The notes under the pieces were generated by a model. The model was not told the DNA's origin and did not search any database. It was given only the letters and a program-made list of their open reading frames with translations. Below are positions 17,946 to 26,481 of a DNA stretch of 64,000 nucleotides, one piece after another. This stretch comes from an uncultured Fluviicola sp. (GTDB lineage Bacteria; Bacteroidota; Bacteroidia; Flavobacteriales; Crocinitomicaceae), in the NCBI RefSeq assembly GCF_946478805.1, contig NZ_CAMLDC010000008.1, positions 62,001 through 126,000 of the forward strand. Direction: 5' to 3'. Position numbers and translations under genes: made by a program. Within the stretch, counting starts at the first letter, position 1. The number at the start of each line of letters is the position of its first letter.

Positions 17946-18896
17946 ATGGACAACGACTTTAATTCTCTCTATCCGCCAAAACCATTTTTGGAAAAAGAAC
18001 CGATGAGGCAAGGGCATATTGCCGTAACAGTGTTCTCATTAATGTTATTTGCCTTAAGTTTCCTGCTCTTTTTTGACAACCAAATCATTTTTTTAATCGA
18101 GTTGATCGCTGTCCTGATCATCCATGAAGGCGGACATTACCTGTTCATGAAATTATATGGATACGAGAATGTCCGGATGTTATTCCTTCCGTTGATGGGA
18201 GCATTCGTTCATGGAAATAAAGACGCATACCGTCAGCGGGAAAGTTTGATGGTGGTACTTGCAGGGCCGCTTCCCGGAATCATTATCGGTATTGCACTTT
18301 GGTTGGTTGGTTTTCAATACGAAGTTCATTGGATGGTTGAATCTGCGCTGATTCTTTTCACAGTCAATATCCTGAACCTGCTTCCAATTCTTCCTTTGGA
18401 TGGTGGACGTATGCTGAGTATCCTGTTTTTTGAGCGGATCGAGTTATTTCAAGTCATTTTTTCATTTATTTCCTCTTTGGCTTTGATTGCGATCGGTTAT
18501 TTCCTGGAATTCTATATCATTCTCGTATTCGGTTTTTTAATGGGGTTTCAGGTAAGAAGCTTGCACCGTCGCTATTTGATACATAAGGGATTGAAAGAAG
18601 ACGATGTGAATTTCAATTCGACTTACGATAACCTCTCTGATCGTTCTTATTACTTTGTAAAAAATCACGTTTTGGAAAACACACCAGGCCTTCGACGTTT
18701 CGTTGAAAATATGGAAGGTGAGGAAACGAAAACGGTTGTGGCGAATGAGGTGAAGAACATGTTGGTTCCACCGATGGCCCAAGACGTCAATGGATTTATG
18801 AAAGTAATCGTGATTATTGCTTGGATTTTGGCTATTTTTGGTCCCATCTACCTCATGTGGGGTAAAGGAGTTTTTAATGGGTTCGATACAGTTTAA
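17946..18896 (+). CDS. Site-2 protease-like M50 family membrane metallopeptidase
   Basis: The 316-aa protein (from ATG 17946; an in-frame TTG lies at 17928) has a zinc-binding HEGGH motif (residues 60-64, catalytic E61) inside the second membrane helix and the partner motif LPLDGGR (149-155, D152) in a later helix. Five or more membrane segments are visible, including one at the very C-terminus. It would cleave substrates within the inner membrane, as in regulated intramembrane proteolysis. No anti-sigma factor is adjacent. Its 3' end overlaps the next gene by 20 bases. Confidence 0.92.
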   Translation: MDNDFNSLYPPKPFLEKEPMRQGHIAVTVFSLMLFALSFLLFFDNQIIFLIELIAVLIIHEGGHYLFMKLYGYENVRMLFLPLMGAFVHGNKDAYRQRESLMVVLAGPLPGIIIGIALWLVGFQYEVHWMVESALILFTVNILNLLPILPLDGGRMLSILFFERIELFQVIFSFISSLALIAIGYFLEFYIILVFGFLMGFQVRSLHRRYLIHKGLKEDDVNFNSTYDNLSDRSYYFVKNHVLENTPGLRRFVENMEGEETKTVVANEVKNMLVPPMAQDVNGFMKVIVIIAWILAIFGPIYLMWGKGVFNGFDTV

Positions 18897-19425
18897 AGTT
18901 GGTCAGAAAGTTTCTTTTTTGTACGAAAAAGGCGATGGAATTATTTTGAGTCTGGAGAAAAATCGTGCTCATGTTACGGATGATTCCGGTTTTGATCGCT
19001 GGTTCCCCTTAAATGAATTAGTCTTTATCCATTCTGAAAAATATGCGGATGATGAGATCACTATCTCAAAAGAAGACCTGGAACCGGAAACAACTTTCCG
19101 AATCATCCAAGAACGGACAGGAGTGAAGAAACCACGTACAGTTTGGGAAATTGATTTGCACATTGAAGAAATTTTGGAATCGACCCAGGGAATGTCTAAT
19201 ACGGAAATTCTTCTCAAACAGATGGCGGAATTTCGCGCGACCTTTAAAAAAGCAAAGAACCAATCCATACACAAACTCGTTGTGATCCATGGGGTAGGAG
19301 AAGGAGTTTTAAAAAATGAGATCCGAACTTATCTGGCTCAACAGGATCAGATTGAAGTTTATGATGCCGATTTCCTGGAATACGGAAAAGGTGCGACAGC
19401 TATTGAGTTTCATCCGAATTGGTAA
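18877..19425 (+). CDS. Smr-domain protein (DUF2027-like N-terminus)
   Basis: The 182-aa protein starts at ATG 18877, which has a strong upstream GGTAAAGGAG ribosome site inside the end of the protease gene. The N-terminal part (KVGQKVSFLYEKGDGIILSL, DRWFPLNELVF) is an SH3-like barrel of the DUF2027 type. The C-terminal part is an Smr domain with EIDLHIEEI and the glycine loop HGVGEGVLKNEI. Smr domains of MutS2-like proteins are nucleases or nucleic-acid binders. It is shorter than the DUF2027-Smr proteins I know (about 340 aa). It is the last gene of the comA string. Confidence 0.88.
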   Translation: MGSIQFKVGQKVSFLYEKGDGIILSLEKNRAHVTDDSGFDRWFPLNELVFIHSEKYADDEITISKEDLEPETTFRIIQERTGVKKPRTVWEIDLHIEEILESTQGMSNTEILLKQMAEFRATFKKAKNQSIHKLVVIHGVGEGVLKNEIRTYLAQQDQIEVYDADFLEYGKGATAIEFHPNW

Positions 19426-19497
19426 TAAGAATTCAAAAGTGTTTTTTTATTGGACTTTTCTACCTTTTGAACTTTTTTCAACTCTCCAACCTCAGTC

Positions 19498-19830
19498 TTA
19501 TTTACACAAACAATACGTAGAATCTTCCGTTCCAAAAGTGAATTCTCCCTGGTGTTCCCAGTAAATATATTTCCCGTCCTTGGTTGCATATTTCACGCCA
19601 CTTGCAGCACGCACCTGATGCATATCGAATTCTTTATTCAGCTTCAGGCTATTGACTTTTACGGTAATTTTTTCTGTGCTGTCTCCATTGGTAATTGTCA
19701 AGCTTTCGGTAAAACGGACTTTGAAATCATTCTCACAATTGAATTCCATGTGACGATGCTTTTTCGTGACGCTGTTTCCGGCACATGCACTCAATAGGAT
19801 TAAGGTAATCACTGAAGTAATACGTTTCAT
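19498..19830 (-). CDS. MliC-like lysozyme-inhibitor lipoprotein
   Basis: The 110-aa protein has a lipobox (MKRITSVITLILLSAC). The mature part matches the MliC/C-type lysozyme inhibitor pattern: a Cys in MEFNCEND, a beta sandwich, the SG-x-x-Y-like loop ASGVKYATKDGKYIYWEHQG, and a C-terminal YCLC cysteine pair. MliC proteins in the envelope protect peptidoglycan from lysozyme of hosts or predators. The canonical loop is S-G-S-G-A-R-Y; here it is A-A-S-G-V-K-Y. ATG 19830 is preferred over a TTG further upstream at 19848. Confidence 0.8.
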   Translation of the reverse strand: MKRITSVITLILLSACAGNSVTKKHRHMEFNCENDFKVRFTESLTITNGDSTEKITVKVNSLKLNKEFDMHQVRAASGVKYATKDGKYIYWEHQGEFTFGTEDSTYCLCK

Positions 19831-19858
19831 ATAATTGGTTTTAAACAAGATACAAAAA

Positions 19859-20359
19859 TTAGTTCAAATCCTTTACCATCACAAAGTCGTCCATTACAAA
19901 ACCATTCCCAATATCAATAACTTCTTCGTGATCAATCTCGAAACCTAGTTTTTTATAAAAATAGTAGGCTTTGTTCTTTTTGTTTACATTCAGGTGAAGT
20001 AAATGAATCCCCAGGGATTGAGCTTCTTCCGTGACCTTTTCCACTAATAATTTACCAACGCCTAATCCTTGTGTTTCCGGCAAAACGTAGAGTTTGTGGA
20101 TTCGAAGATATTCGGAAGTCGGATTATGGATCTCAATACCGCAAAATCCCAGTGTTTCGCCCTGTTTTTCGGCTAGCCAAAATGCTTGGTTCGGATCCTG
20201 AATTGCGGCCTCTATTTTTGACTTGCTGTACATCAAATCCAGCATGTATCGAATCTGATCCGGAGAGATTACGTCTTTATAAGCAATAGGCCATGTGTTT
20301 TTGGCGATTTCCTCAATTTTTGAAATGTCTGATTTATCAGCCTTGCGAACAATTATCAT
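19859..20359 (-). CDS. GNAT-family N-acetyltransferase
   Basis: The 166-aa protein has the GNAT fold, with the acetyl-CoA loop in LYVLPETQGLGVGKLLVEKV (Q/R-x-x-G-x-G/A pattern) and the C-terminal NKKNKAYYFYKKLGFEID. The substrate is unknown. I chose ATG 20359, which sits one base after the upstream gene's TGA, over an upstream TTG that would force a long overlap. It is the last gene of the TsaC operon. Confidence 0.9.
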   Translation of the reverse strand: MIIVRKADKSDISKIEEIAKNTWPIAYKDVISPDQIRYMLDLMYSKSKIEAAIQDPNQAFWLAEKQGETLGFCGIEIHNPTSEYLRIHKLYVLPETQGLGVGKLLVEKVTEEAQSLGIHLLHLNVNKKNKAYYFYKKLGFEIDHEEVIDIGNGFVMDDFVMVKDLN

Positions 20360-20360
20360 A

Positions 20361-20864
20361 TCAAGTGTCTTTTCCAAAGGAATAGATGTCATTGTGGTTA
20401 AATTCAATTTGGTCTTTGACCAGTTTAATGGTTTTAATCAAGCTGAAGGTGAATTCATCAGAATGCTGGTTCAGCCATTTGAATCCTTCGGGTTCATCAT
20501 CAATCGCAATAGCTGCGTTGTACAAGAATTCGAATCCGTGAACTTGAAGCCAATGTTGGGCACTTTCATTTCCTTCAGCAGCATTTACAAAAGCCATTAG
20601 ATGCGGGTACCCGTTTTTCAGTAACCAATCCCTCGCGTCCTGTTTGAGATTGATAGCCTGATTTAAAAAGAAAATCTCTTCATATCCGTTTTCATAAAGG
20701 AATTTTGTGAGATCCTGGTGGCCTTCCAAAGCTTTGATCCAAGCCAAAATGATTTTGGTAGGATAGTTGAATTCGGCAAACTCGATATTCGCTTTTGCGA
20801 CTTCCACCTTTCTCTGCTTTTGCTCCAAAGGTTCTTTTCCAAATATGCGTTTAAACCAATTCAT
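20361..20864 (-). CDS. Uncharacterised protein with 34-aa W-L-x-x-x-G helical repeats
   Basis: The 167-aa protein has no signal peptide. After a basic N-terminus (MNWFKRIFGKEPLEQKQRK), it contains three or four imperfect helical repeats of about 34 residues with the pattern W-[LI]-x3-G...A (AWIKALEGHQDLTKFLYENG; DWLLKNGYPHLMAFVNAAEG; HWLQVHGFEFLYNAAIAIDD; KWLNQHSDEFTFSLIKTIK). The pattern suggests an ankyrin- or HEAT-like solenoid, but it is not a family I know. It begins 1 base after the SpmAB stop and ends 1 base before the GNAT start. This marks a compact operon, but the role is unknown. Confidence 0.8.
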   Translation of the reverse strand: MNWFKRIFGKEPLEQKQRKVEVAKANIEFAEFNYPTKIILAWIKALEGHQDLTKFLYENGYEEIFFLNQAINLKQDARDWLLKNGYPHLMAFVNAAEGNESAQHWLQVHGFEFLYNAAIAIDDEPEGFKWLNQHSDEFTFSLIKTIKLVKDQIEFNHNDIYSFGKDT

Positions 20865-20865
20865 T

Positions 20866-22098
20866 TTACGAGAAGAATAAATAAGCGATCAGAACTGCTG
20901 CGACCGCACCAACCAAATCACAGAACAAACCTGCTGTGGCTGCGTAACGTGTTTTCTTAATACCCACTGAACCGAAATATACGGATAAAACGTAAAAAGT
21001 GGTTTCCGTACTTCCCTGGAAAGTGGCAGATAAGTTACTAACGAAGGAATCAGGGCCAAATTGAGTCATATTTTGTGCCATCAATCCGCGAGCTCCGGAA
21101 CCGGAGAAGGGTTTCATTAGTATAACCGGCAATGCATCAATAAATTCAGTTGCCTGAATCCCAGCAAAAATCAAAAATTGTTTGAGTCCCCAAATCAGAT
21201 CGTGAAGAGCTCCGCAACTGTTGAATAATGAAATTGCAGCTAACATGGCAACCAAAAAAGGAAGAATGTTCAATGCGACTTGAAATCCTCCTTTGGCACC
21301 ATCAACGAAAGATTCAAAAGCCTGAATTTTGTTTATCAATGACATTACAATGAAAAAGGTGATGAATCCGAAAATGATGACGCTGCTCAATACTTTTGAG
21401 GTTATATCAATAAGATCCGGACGGAATGTCAGAAATGTTAGAAGCCCGGCAATAAATAGCGTAATTCCACCGATATAAGCTAATACAACTCCATTCAGGA
21501 GGTTAATCCGTTGACGTATTGCAACAAAAATGAGTCCGCCGATTGTCGCAAAATAGGTTGTAAGCAGAATGGGGATGAAAACAGATGTGGGATGTTCCGA
21601 TCCTGCGCTCATGCGTAATGAAATGATTGAGACCGGGATAATAGTCAGACCGGAAGCATTCAGTACCAAAAACATGATTTGGGCATTGGAAGCGGTTTCT
21701 TTATCGGGGTTGATATCCTGTAATTGTTGCATGGCTCTTAAACCTGCAGGTGTAGCGGCATTATCCAATCCAAGCATGTTTGCTGAGAAATTCAACATGA
21801 TGGTTCCCATTGCCGGATGATTTTTCGGGATTTCAGGAAATAGCCTGGAGAATAATGGATTGACCATTTTTGCCATGACAGTTACAGCACCACTGTCTTC
21901 GCCGATTTTCATCAGACCCATCCACAAACATAGAAGAGCAGTCATACCGATGGCCAATTCAAAAGCAGCTTTTGTCGCCTCAAATAAGGCAGTAACCATC
22001 TGGTCGAAAATCTCCAGTTGATGATCAAAGGTGAATTTGTAAAATCCTACAAGAATTGCAACGATAAACATTCCAATCCAAACCCTGTTTAATACCAT
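20866..22098 (-). CDS. SpmA-SpmB fusion, nucleoside-recognition (Gate) membrane protein
   Basis: The 410-aa polytopic protein contains two Gate/nucleoside-recognition domains in tandem. The first half (MVLNRVWIGMFIVAILVG through MLNFSANMLGLDNAATPAG) is SpmA-like. The second (AFESFVDGAKGGFQVALNIL through KPFSGSGARGLMAQNM) is SpmB-like. In Bacillus these are two spore maturation proteins; the fused form occurs widely in non-sporulating Bacteroidota, and its role there is unclear. It lies in an operon with TsaC, a glutamine amidotransferase and two small genes. Confidence 0.92.
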   Translation of the reverse strand: MVLNRVWIGMFIVAILVGFYKFTFDHQLEIFDQMVTALFEATKAAFELAIGMTALLCLWMGLMKIGEDSGAVTVMAKMVNPLFSRLFPEIPKNHPAMGTIMLNFSANMLGLDNAATPAGLRAMQQLQDINPDKETASNAQIMFLVLNASGLTIIPVSIISLRMSAGSEHPTSVFIPILLTTYFATIGGLIFVAIRQRINLLNGVVLAYIGGITLFIAGLLTFLTFRPDLIDITSKVLSSVIIFGFITFFIVMSLINKIQAFESFVDGAKGGFQVALNILPFLVAMLAAISLFNSCGALHDLIWGLKQFLIFAGIQATEFIDALPVILMKPFSGSGARGLMAQNMTQFGPDSFVSNLSATFQGSTETTFYVLSVYFGSVGIKKTRYAATAGLFCDLVGAVAAVLIAYLFFS

Positions 22099-22115
22099 GA
22101 ATCAAAAATCGGGAT

Positions 22116-22694
22116 TTATTTGCTGGTTTTGCTTACCTGATTTTCACAAATATGAACAAAGTTTTCAAGAATGATGACGCCGTGATTTCCGGATACTTCC
22201 GGGTGGAACTGAACACCGTAAAGTGGTTTGTCCTGATGCATCATTGCTTCATTCACTGTAGCATCGGATACTGCAACGTGAATAAAACCTTTCGGGATAC
22301 TGATTGCTTCACAGTGATCTTCCATCAATTCGATTTCTGTTGGAAGTTTATCAAAAAGCGGGCAATCTGCAATCGTTTCAATGATCTGCCAATCACGGTC
22401 TTCCCGCTGTCTGCTGGAGAGTGCGCCAAAAGTTAACCCCAGCATCTGATGTCCGAAGCAAATACCTAAAACGGGTACCGTTTCTGTTTTCAGCCATTCA
22501 AATTGGTACAGATAAGGTTCTGTATCCACTTCCGTAATCAGGATCGGTGCTCCTGAAATCACAAAGCCAAGTGCGTCGGAATGCAATTCCCGTCGAAATT
22601 CAAAAAGAGGGACGACGCGTGTATCCATGAATTCATAAATAATGGATTCAATTAAGGGTGTTTTGGAACTACCGCAATCTATAATGACAATCAT
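22116..22694 (-). CDS. Class I glutamine amidotransferase (GuaA GATase-like)
   Basis: The 192-aa protein has a complete GATase triad: nucleophile C79 in GICFGHQML, and His-Glu in GVQFHPEVSG (about 170-179). It looks like the glutaminase domain of GMP synthase without the synthetase part. A separate synthetase subunit is not visible nearby. It could be a split GMP synthase subunit A or a standalone hydrolase such as a gamma-glutamyl peptidase. It overlaps the tsaC stop by 4 bases, so it is translationally coupled. Confidence 0.88.
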   Translation of the reverse strand: MIVIIDCGSSKTPLIESIIYEFMDTRVVPLFEFRRELHSDALGFVISGAPILITEVDTEPYLYQFEWLKTETVPVLGICFGHQMLGLTFGALSSRQREDRDWQIIETIADCPLFDKLPTEIELMEDHCEAISIPKGFIHVAVSDATVNEAMMHQDKPLYGVQFHPEVSGNHGVIILENFVHICENQVSKTSK

Positions 22695-23308
22695 AAATCT
22701 ATCTGACCAACTCCCTGACGGATTATTTCTGCATTTCCATTGGTGCAGTCAACAATTGTCGAAGCATCCAGTTTTCCTGCTCCTCCATCAATAATTACCG
22801 CAACTTCATCGTCGTATCGTTCATAAATGGAAGCTGGATCGACGAAATAATCCATAATCTCATCTTCCGAATCATGAAGGGAAGTAACCGCGAGTGGATT
22901 GCCCAATCGTTCCACAATCGCGTGAACGATCTGGTTGTCAGGAATACGAATCCCGATTTCCTTCTTACTCGAATCGAACAACTTGGACACTTCGTTTGTT
23001 GCATCCAGGATGAAGGTGAACGGACCAGGTAAATAATGTTTCAGTAAACGGAACGTATTGCGGTCCAATTGTTTCACATATTCGGAAACCTGGCTCAGAT
23101 CGGAACAGATGATGGAAAAATTTGCCTTGGAGAGCTTTACATCTTTCCATTTAGCCAATTCAGCTAATCCTTTTTTATTCATGACATCACAGGCAACTGC
23201 ATATACGGCATCTGTAGGAATAATTATGATTCTACCTTTTTTAAGTTCGTCAATCACTTGTTGAATGAGACGATTGTCAATATTATCCGGATTAATTTCT
23301 ATGAACAT
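22691..23308 (-). CDS. Threonylcarbamoyl-AMP synthase (Sua5/YciO/YrdC)
   Basis: The 205-aa protein has the YrdC fold with the conserved PTDAVYAVACDVMNK, then LPGPFTFILDAT, IGIRIPDN and NPLAVTSL. This enzyme makes the threonylcarbamoyl-adenylate used for the t6A37 modification of ANN-decoding tRNAs. The length is that of the short YrdC/YciO form (the Sua5 form has an extra C-terminal domain). The YciO subgroup has uncertain function, so I give no gene symbol. It heads an operon of five minus-strand genes. Confidence 0.9.
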   Translation of the reverse strand: MFIEINPDNIDNRLIQQVIDELKKGRIIIIPTDAVYAVACDVMNKKGLAELAKWKDVKLSKANFSIICSDLSQVSEYVKQLDRNTFRLLKHYLPGPFTFILDATNEVSKLFDSSKKEIGIRIPDNQIVHAIVERLGNPLAVTSLHDSEDEIMDYFVDPASIYERYDDEVAVIIDGGAGKLDASTIVDCTNGNAEIIRQGVGQIDL

Positions 23309-23449
23309 GTTTGAATGCTTTGCTAGTATAAATTTAGTGAAATTCGCAGATAAGGCATTACAAAAATCCCACCCGTCTCATTCAAGGTTCAAAATGATGA
23401 ATGAGAAAATGTGTTTTGGCGCAAATTTTGTTTAGTTCGTGTTTTGTAT

Positions 23450-23485
23450 TTTGAACTCATATTTTTGAATTAACAAGTATCTTTG
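23450..23485 (+). promoter_or_regulatory. Bacteroidota-type promoter
   Basis: TATCTTTG (23478-23485) is a perfect TAnnTTTG -7 element. TTTG at 23450-23453 may be the -33 element, though the 24-base spacing is slightly long. It gives a leader of about 11 bases before the ATG at 23501. Confidence 0.55.
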
Positions 23486-23500
23486 CGCAAAACAATTCCC

Positions 23501-23968
23501 ATGAAATTTTTGATTTTCCTTTCTCTTACAGTGATCACTTTCCATGCAAAAGCCCAATTGGACAGAAAAGCAATTTACAATGCGCTGGCGAGTGATTCAA
23601 AAGAAGTGATCCAGAAACAATTGGAGGGAATTCAAACGATAAAGGAATCTTCCGAGGTGAAAGCATTCAAAGGAGCTTTGCAAATGAAGGCTTCACAATT
23701 TCAAAAGACGGCAAAAGATAAGATGAACCTGTTCAATGTGGGGAAAAAAGCCCTTGAATCGGAAATCAACTCGAATGATGGAAATGCAGAGTACCGGTTT
23801 TTGCGTTTATTGATCCAGGAAAATGCACCAAAACAACTGAAGTACAATGGAAACATGGATGAAGATGTGATAACGATTGTTGCCGGTTATAGTAAATTAA
23901 AGGAATCTACTAAAACTGCAATTGAATCTTACGCGAAAAAATCTTCGGCTTTGAAGGGACTTTTTTAA
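23501..23968 (+). CDS. Small exported protein of unknown function
   Basis: The 155-aa protein from ATG 23501 has a signal peptide (MKFLIFLSLTVITFHAKAQ), then a helical domain (LDRKAIYNALASDSKEVIQK; YRFLRLLIQENAPKQLKYNG). I do not recognise the family. It is secreted to the periplasm or beyond and has no lipobox. The -7 element directly upstream supports this start over the TTG at 23483. Its stop is followed by an inverted-repeat element shared with the convergent DUF1573 gene. Confidence 0.75.
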   Translation: MKFLIFLSLTVITFHAKAQLDRKAIYNALASDSKEVIQKQLEGIQTIKESSEVKAFKGALQMKASQFQKTAKDKMNLFNVGKKALESEINSNDGNAEYRFLRLLIQENAPKQLKYNGNMDEDVITIVAGYSKLKESTKTAIESYAKKSSALKGLF

Positions 23969-23971
23969 GTT

Positions 23972-24048
23972 AAAATTGAAAATGGAGAATTGAAAAGAGA
24001 GGAATTCCTTTTAACTTTTCAATTCTCCATTATAAAATTTTCAATTTT
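23972..24048. repeat. Inverted repeat of the AATTGAAAA family, copy A
   Basis: The left arm (23972-23997) contains AAAATTGAAAATGGAGAATT then GAAAAG. The right arm pairs with it (24015-24031 and 24037-24048), interrupted by ATAAA. The centre holds AGGAATTCCT, itself a palindrome. It sits between two convergent genes and could terminate both. Confidence 0.75.
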
Positions 24049-24544
24049 ATTGCACATCTGCCTTTACCCGAACAACTGTAATTCTCGGATCTGTATTTGC
24101 GGTGATTGTAATCGTTTTTTCACTGACACCTTTTCCATTAGGCTTGAATTTCACTTCGATCTTATCGGATTTACCCGGAGCAATCGGACCTTCCGGTTTA
24201 CTTGGTGTGGTACATCCACAACTTGCTTTCACATCCGAAAGAACCAATGGTTTGTCACCTGTATTTGTAACAGTAAACGAACAGAAATTTTCAACTCCGT
24301 CGACAACTTTACCGAAATCGTGAATCTCCTTGTCTATGGTCATAGAAGTAACAGATGCAGCTTCAATTGCCTGCTGTTCCTTCAATTCTTTCAAAGCCTT
24401 TTCATTTGCTTTAATTGTTTCGGGATCATCAGCGACCTCCAACAACATGCTGTTCTCATCTGTCGTTTTTTCGGTATTGCCTGAACAAGCAACAAGTGTT
24501 CCGCCTACTATTAAGAGGCCGATAAGGAAACTTCTTTTTTTCAT
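24047..24544 (-). CDS. DUF1573 lipoprotein
   Basis: The 165-aa protein has a lipobox (MKKRSFLIGLLIVGGTLVAC), a charged linker (22-65) and a C-terminal DUF1573 domain of the ASH/Ig type (HDFGKVVDGVENFCSFTVTN; VLSDVKASCGCTTPSKPEG; GKSDKIEVKFKPNGKG). The C-G-C-T motif is the family hallmark. DUF1573 proteins are abundant in Bacteroidota envelopes and their function is not established. It lies 1 base after the C-terminal protease gene and is surely co-transcribed with it, which hints at a shared periplasmic job. Confidence 0.92.
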   Translation of the reverse strand: MKKRSFLIGLLIVGGTLVACSGNTEKTTDENSMLLEVADDPETIKANEKALKELKEQQAIEAASVTSMTIDKEIHDFGKVVDGVENFCSFTVTNTGDKPLVLSDVKASCGCTTPSKPEGPIAPGKSDKIEVKFKPNGKGVSEKTITITANTDPRITVVRVKADVQ

Positions 24545-24545
24545 T

Positions 24546-26159
24546 TTAATTTAATGCCAATTTTTGTTTGTCGTATTCATTTGATTGAAGCAACTGAACT
24601 GCTTTTTGAAGAATCTCATTCTTCTGATTGTAGATTTTATAGAATGCCTCGATTCCGAAAAGGTCATTTGCAATAGTTGCTTTCAGCCTCAATTCCATAA
24701 TGCTCTTACTGATTTTATATTGGTCTTCTTTGAACTCAAAATCCTTGTTTTCCTTTTTTACGTAGGCAAAGAATTCATCCATCAGTTTCTTGTCAACGGT
24801 AAAGTTGGCGATGAACTGATCCTCAGTTTCATATTTCTTATGTAATTCATCCCTGTTTTTGTCGACATAAGTTAAAGGAAAACTTGTGAATGAACCGTTT
24901 TGAACTGTATTTCGATACAAATCCGTAATCTCGGAAGTGTCAATTGGCACAAAGAAATCAGGCATGATTCCGCCGCCGCCATAAACCGGTCTTTTCGTGA
25001 CTCTTGTTTCAAATTTCAATGAATCCGGAAGCTTGATGCTATCAATATGTGAGAATTCACCGTGCATGAAGCGTCGCATATATTCATTCTTGTAATCGTC
25101 GATATTCTCATAAGATCGTTGAATAAAACGTCCGGAAGGAGTGAAGTAACGTGCGATCGTCAGGCGCATTTGAGAACCATCTGACAAATCAATAGGTCTT
25201 TGTACCAATCCTTTTCCATAACTTCTTCGTCCGACAATCAGTCCACGATCCCAATCCTGGATTGCACCTGAAAGAATCTCAGAAGCAGAAGCCGAGTTGT
25301 CATCAATCAAAACGATTACTTTTCCTTTTTCCCAAGAGCCGCTTCTGCCTGCATTGAGGTCCTGGCGTGGCTGAGCGCGACCTTCGGAATAAACGATCAA
25401 TTTATTATCGGATAAAAATTCATCTGCAATCAATTGTGCTGCATAAAGCAATCCGCCGCCGTTTCCTTGTAAATCCAAAACCAGGCTTTCCATACCTTGG
25501 GACTTTAGCTTATCTATTCCCTTTTTGATCTCATCGTGGGAACTACGGGAAAAAGACGTCAATTTCAAGTAACCGATTTTCGGGCTTACCATATAAGCAC
25601 AGTCCACTGAATTTACCGGGACTTTATCTCTTGTAATTACATAATTGATTGGTTTCTTTTGCGCTTTCCGCATGATGTCCACGCGAACTTTTGTTCCGGC
25701 TTCGCCTAACAGTTTTTCACGGACCTGGTTGTTTTTCAATCCGATTCCGGCTACGCTTTGACCATCAATAGCAACAATTTTGTCACCGGCACGAATTCCC
25801 AACTTTTCAGATGGTCCGCCAACGATTGTTTCCACGACCATCAAGGTATCTTTTAAAATCTGGAAACGAACTCCGATTCCAACAAAACTCCCGTCGATGG
25901 CAACATTTGCTGCTTCAACTTCATCCTTTGGAATATAGACCGTGTGCGGATCCAACTTTTCCAACATATTGACAATAGCAGCGTCCATCAACTCCTTATC
26001 ATTTACAGGATCAACATATAGTTTATCGATATAAGTGAAAATCTCATCCAGGCGCTGACCGTTGGTTGGTGTTTTCGGTTCTGTCGGAACCTTTTGGGCA
26101 GAAGATGTTAATGGTTGGATACTGAGTCCCAACACCAACAAAACGCTATAATACTTCAT
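24546..26159 (-). CDS. S41-family C-terminal processing protease
   Basis: The 537-aa protein has a signal peptide, an N-terminal helical region, a PDZ domain (about 85-175; VGIGVRFQILKDTLMVVETI) and the S41 protease core. The catalytic Ser lies in NSASASE (288-294) and the Lys is K316 in RSYGKG. Such CtpA/Prc proteases act in the periplasm and clip or degrade proteins from the C-terminus. The C-terminal 120 residues are helical, as in Bacteroidota homologues. No missing residues were noticed. Confidence 0.95.
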   Translation of the reverse strand: MKYYSVLLVLGLSIQPLTSSAQKVPTEPKTPTNGQRLDEIFTYIDKLYVDPVNDKELMDAAIVNMLEKLDPHTVYIPKDEVEAANVAIDGSFVGIGVRFQILKDTLMVVETIVGGPSEKLGIRAGDKIVAIDGQSVAGIGLKNNQVREKLLGEAGTKVRVDIMRKAQKKPINYVITRDKVPVNSVDCAYMVSPKIGYLKLTSFSRSSHDEIKKGIDKLKSQGMESLVLDLQGNGGGLLYAAQLIADEFLSDNKLIVYSEGRAQPRQDLNAGRSGSWEKGKVIVLIDDNSASASEILSGAIQDWDRGLIVGRRSYGKGLVQRPIDLSDGSQMRLTIARYFTPSGRFIQRSYENIDDYKNEYMRRFMHGEFSHIDSIKLPDSLKFETRVTKRPVYGGGGIMPDFFVPIDTSEITDLYRNTVQNGSFTSFPLTYVDKNRDELHKKYETEDQFIANFTVDKKLMDEFFAYVKKENKDFEFKEDQYKISKSIMELRLKATIANDLFGIEAFYKIYNQKNEILQKAVQLLQSNEYDKQKLALN

Positions 26160-26481
26160 ACATTTTTCTTAAGAATACTAATATAATGATAAAACGTTCA
26201 ATCGACTTGTTCGAAACAGTCTAACTTGTGGATTCCTGTTAAAAAAAGATAATTTGAATTTCCCGGTTTCAAAACGAAAGATCTTCTTCCTTCATGACAT
26301 AAAACCAAGAGGTGGTTCTTCAATCTTTAATCATGTGATTTTGAGCGTGGATGCAAGATTAATATGATTCATCATTTTGTTTCGGGCTCTCATTCTGACA
26401 GAGTTACCAACAATGGAGTGTTGGTCTTTTATTTCCCTATAAATAAGTGCTTTTTGTAATTTTAAAACGTATAGTTCGGAT
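26160..26481. other. Divergent intergenic region, 322 bases
   Basis: This gap between the divergent protease and NlpC/P60 genes holds no ORF I would call. A perfect 6-bp hairpin (CCAACA / TGTTGG, 26407-26424) and a TAATTTTA at 26457-26464 are the only structured elements; the latter may be the -7 element of the NlpC/P60 gene. Confidence 0.5.

Noticed and set aside
20866..22098. SpmA/SpmB homology as a sign of sporulation
   Set aside because: The fused form is common in non-sporulating Bacteroidota and no other sporulation gene is present; SpoIIE similarity at 28022 is only to the phosphatase domain.
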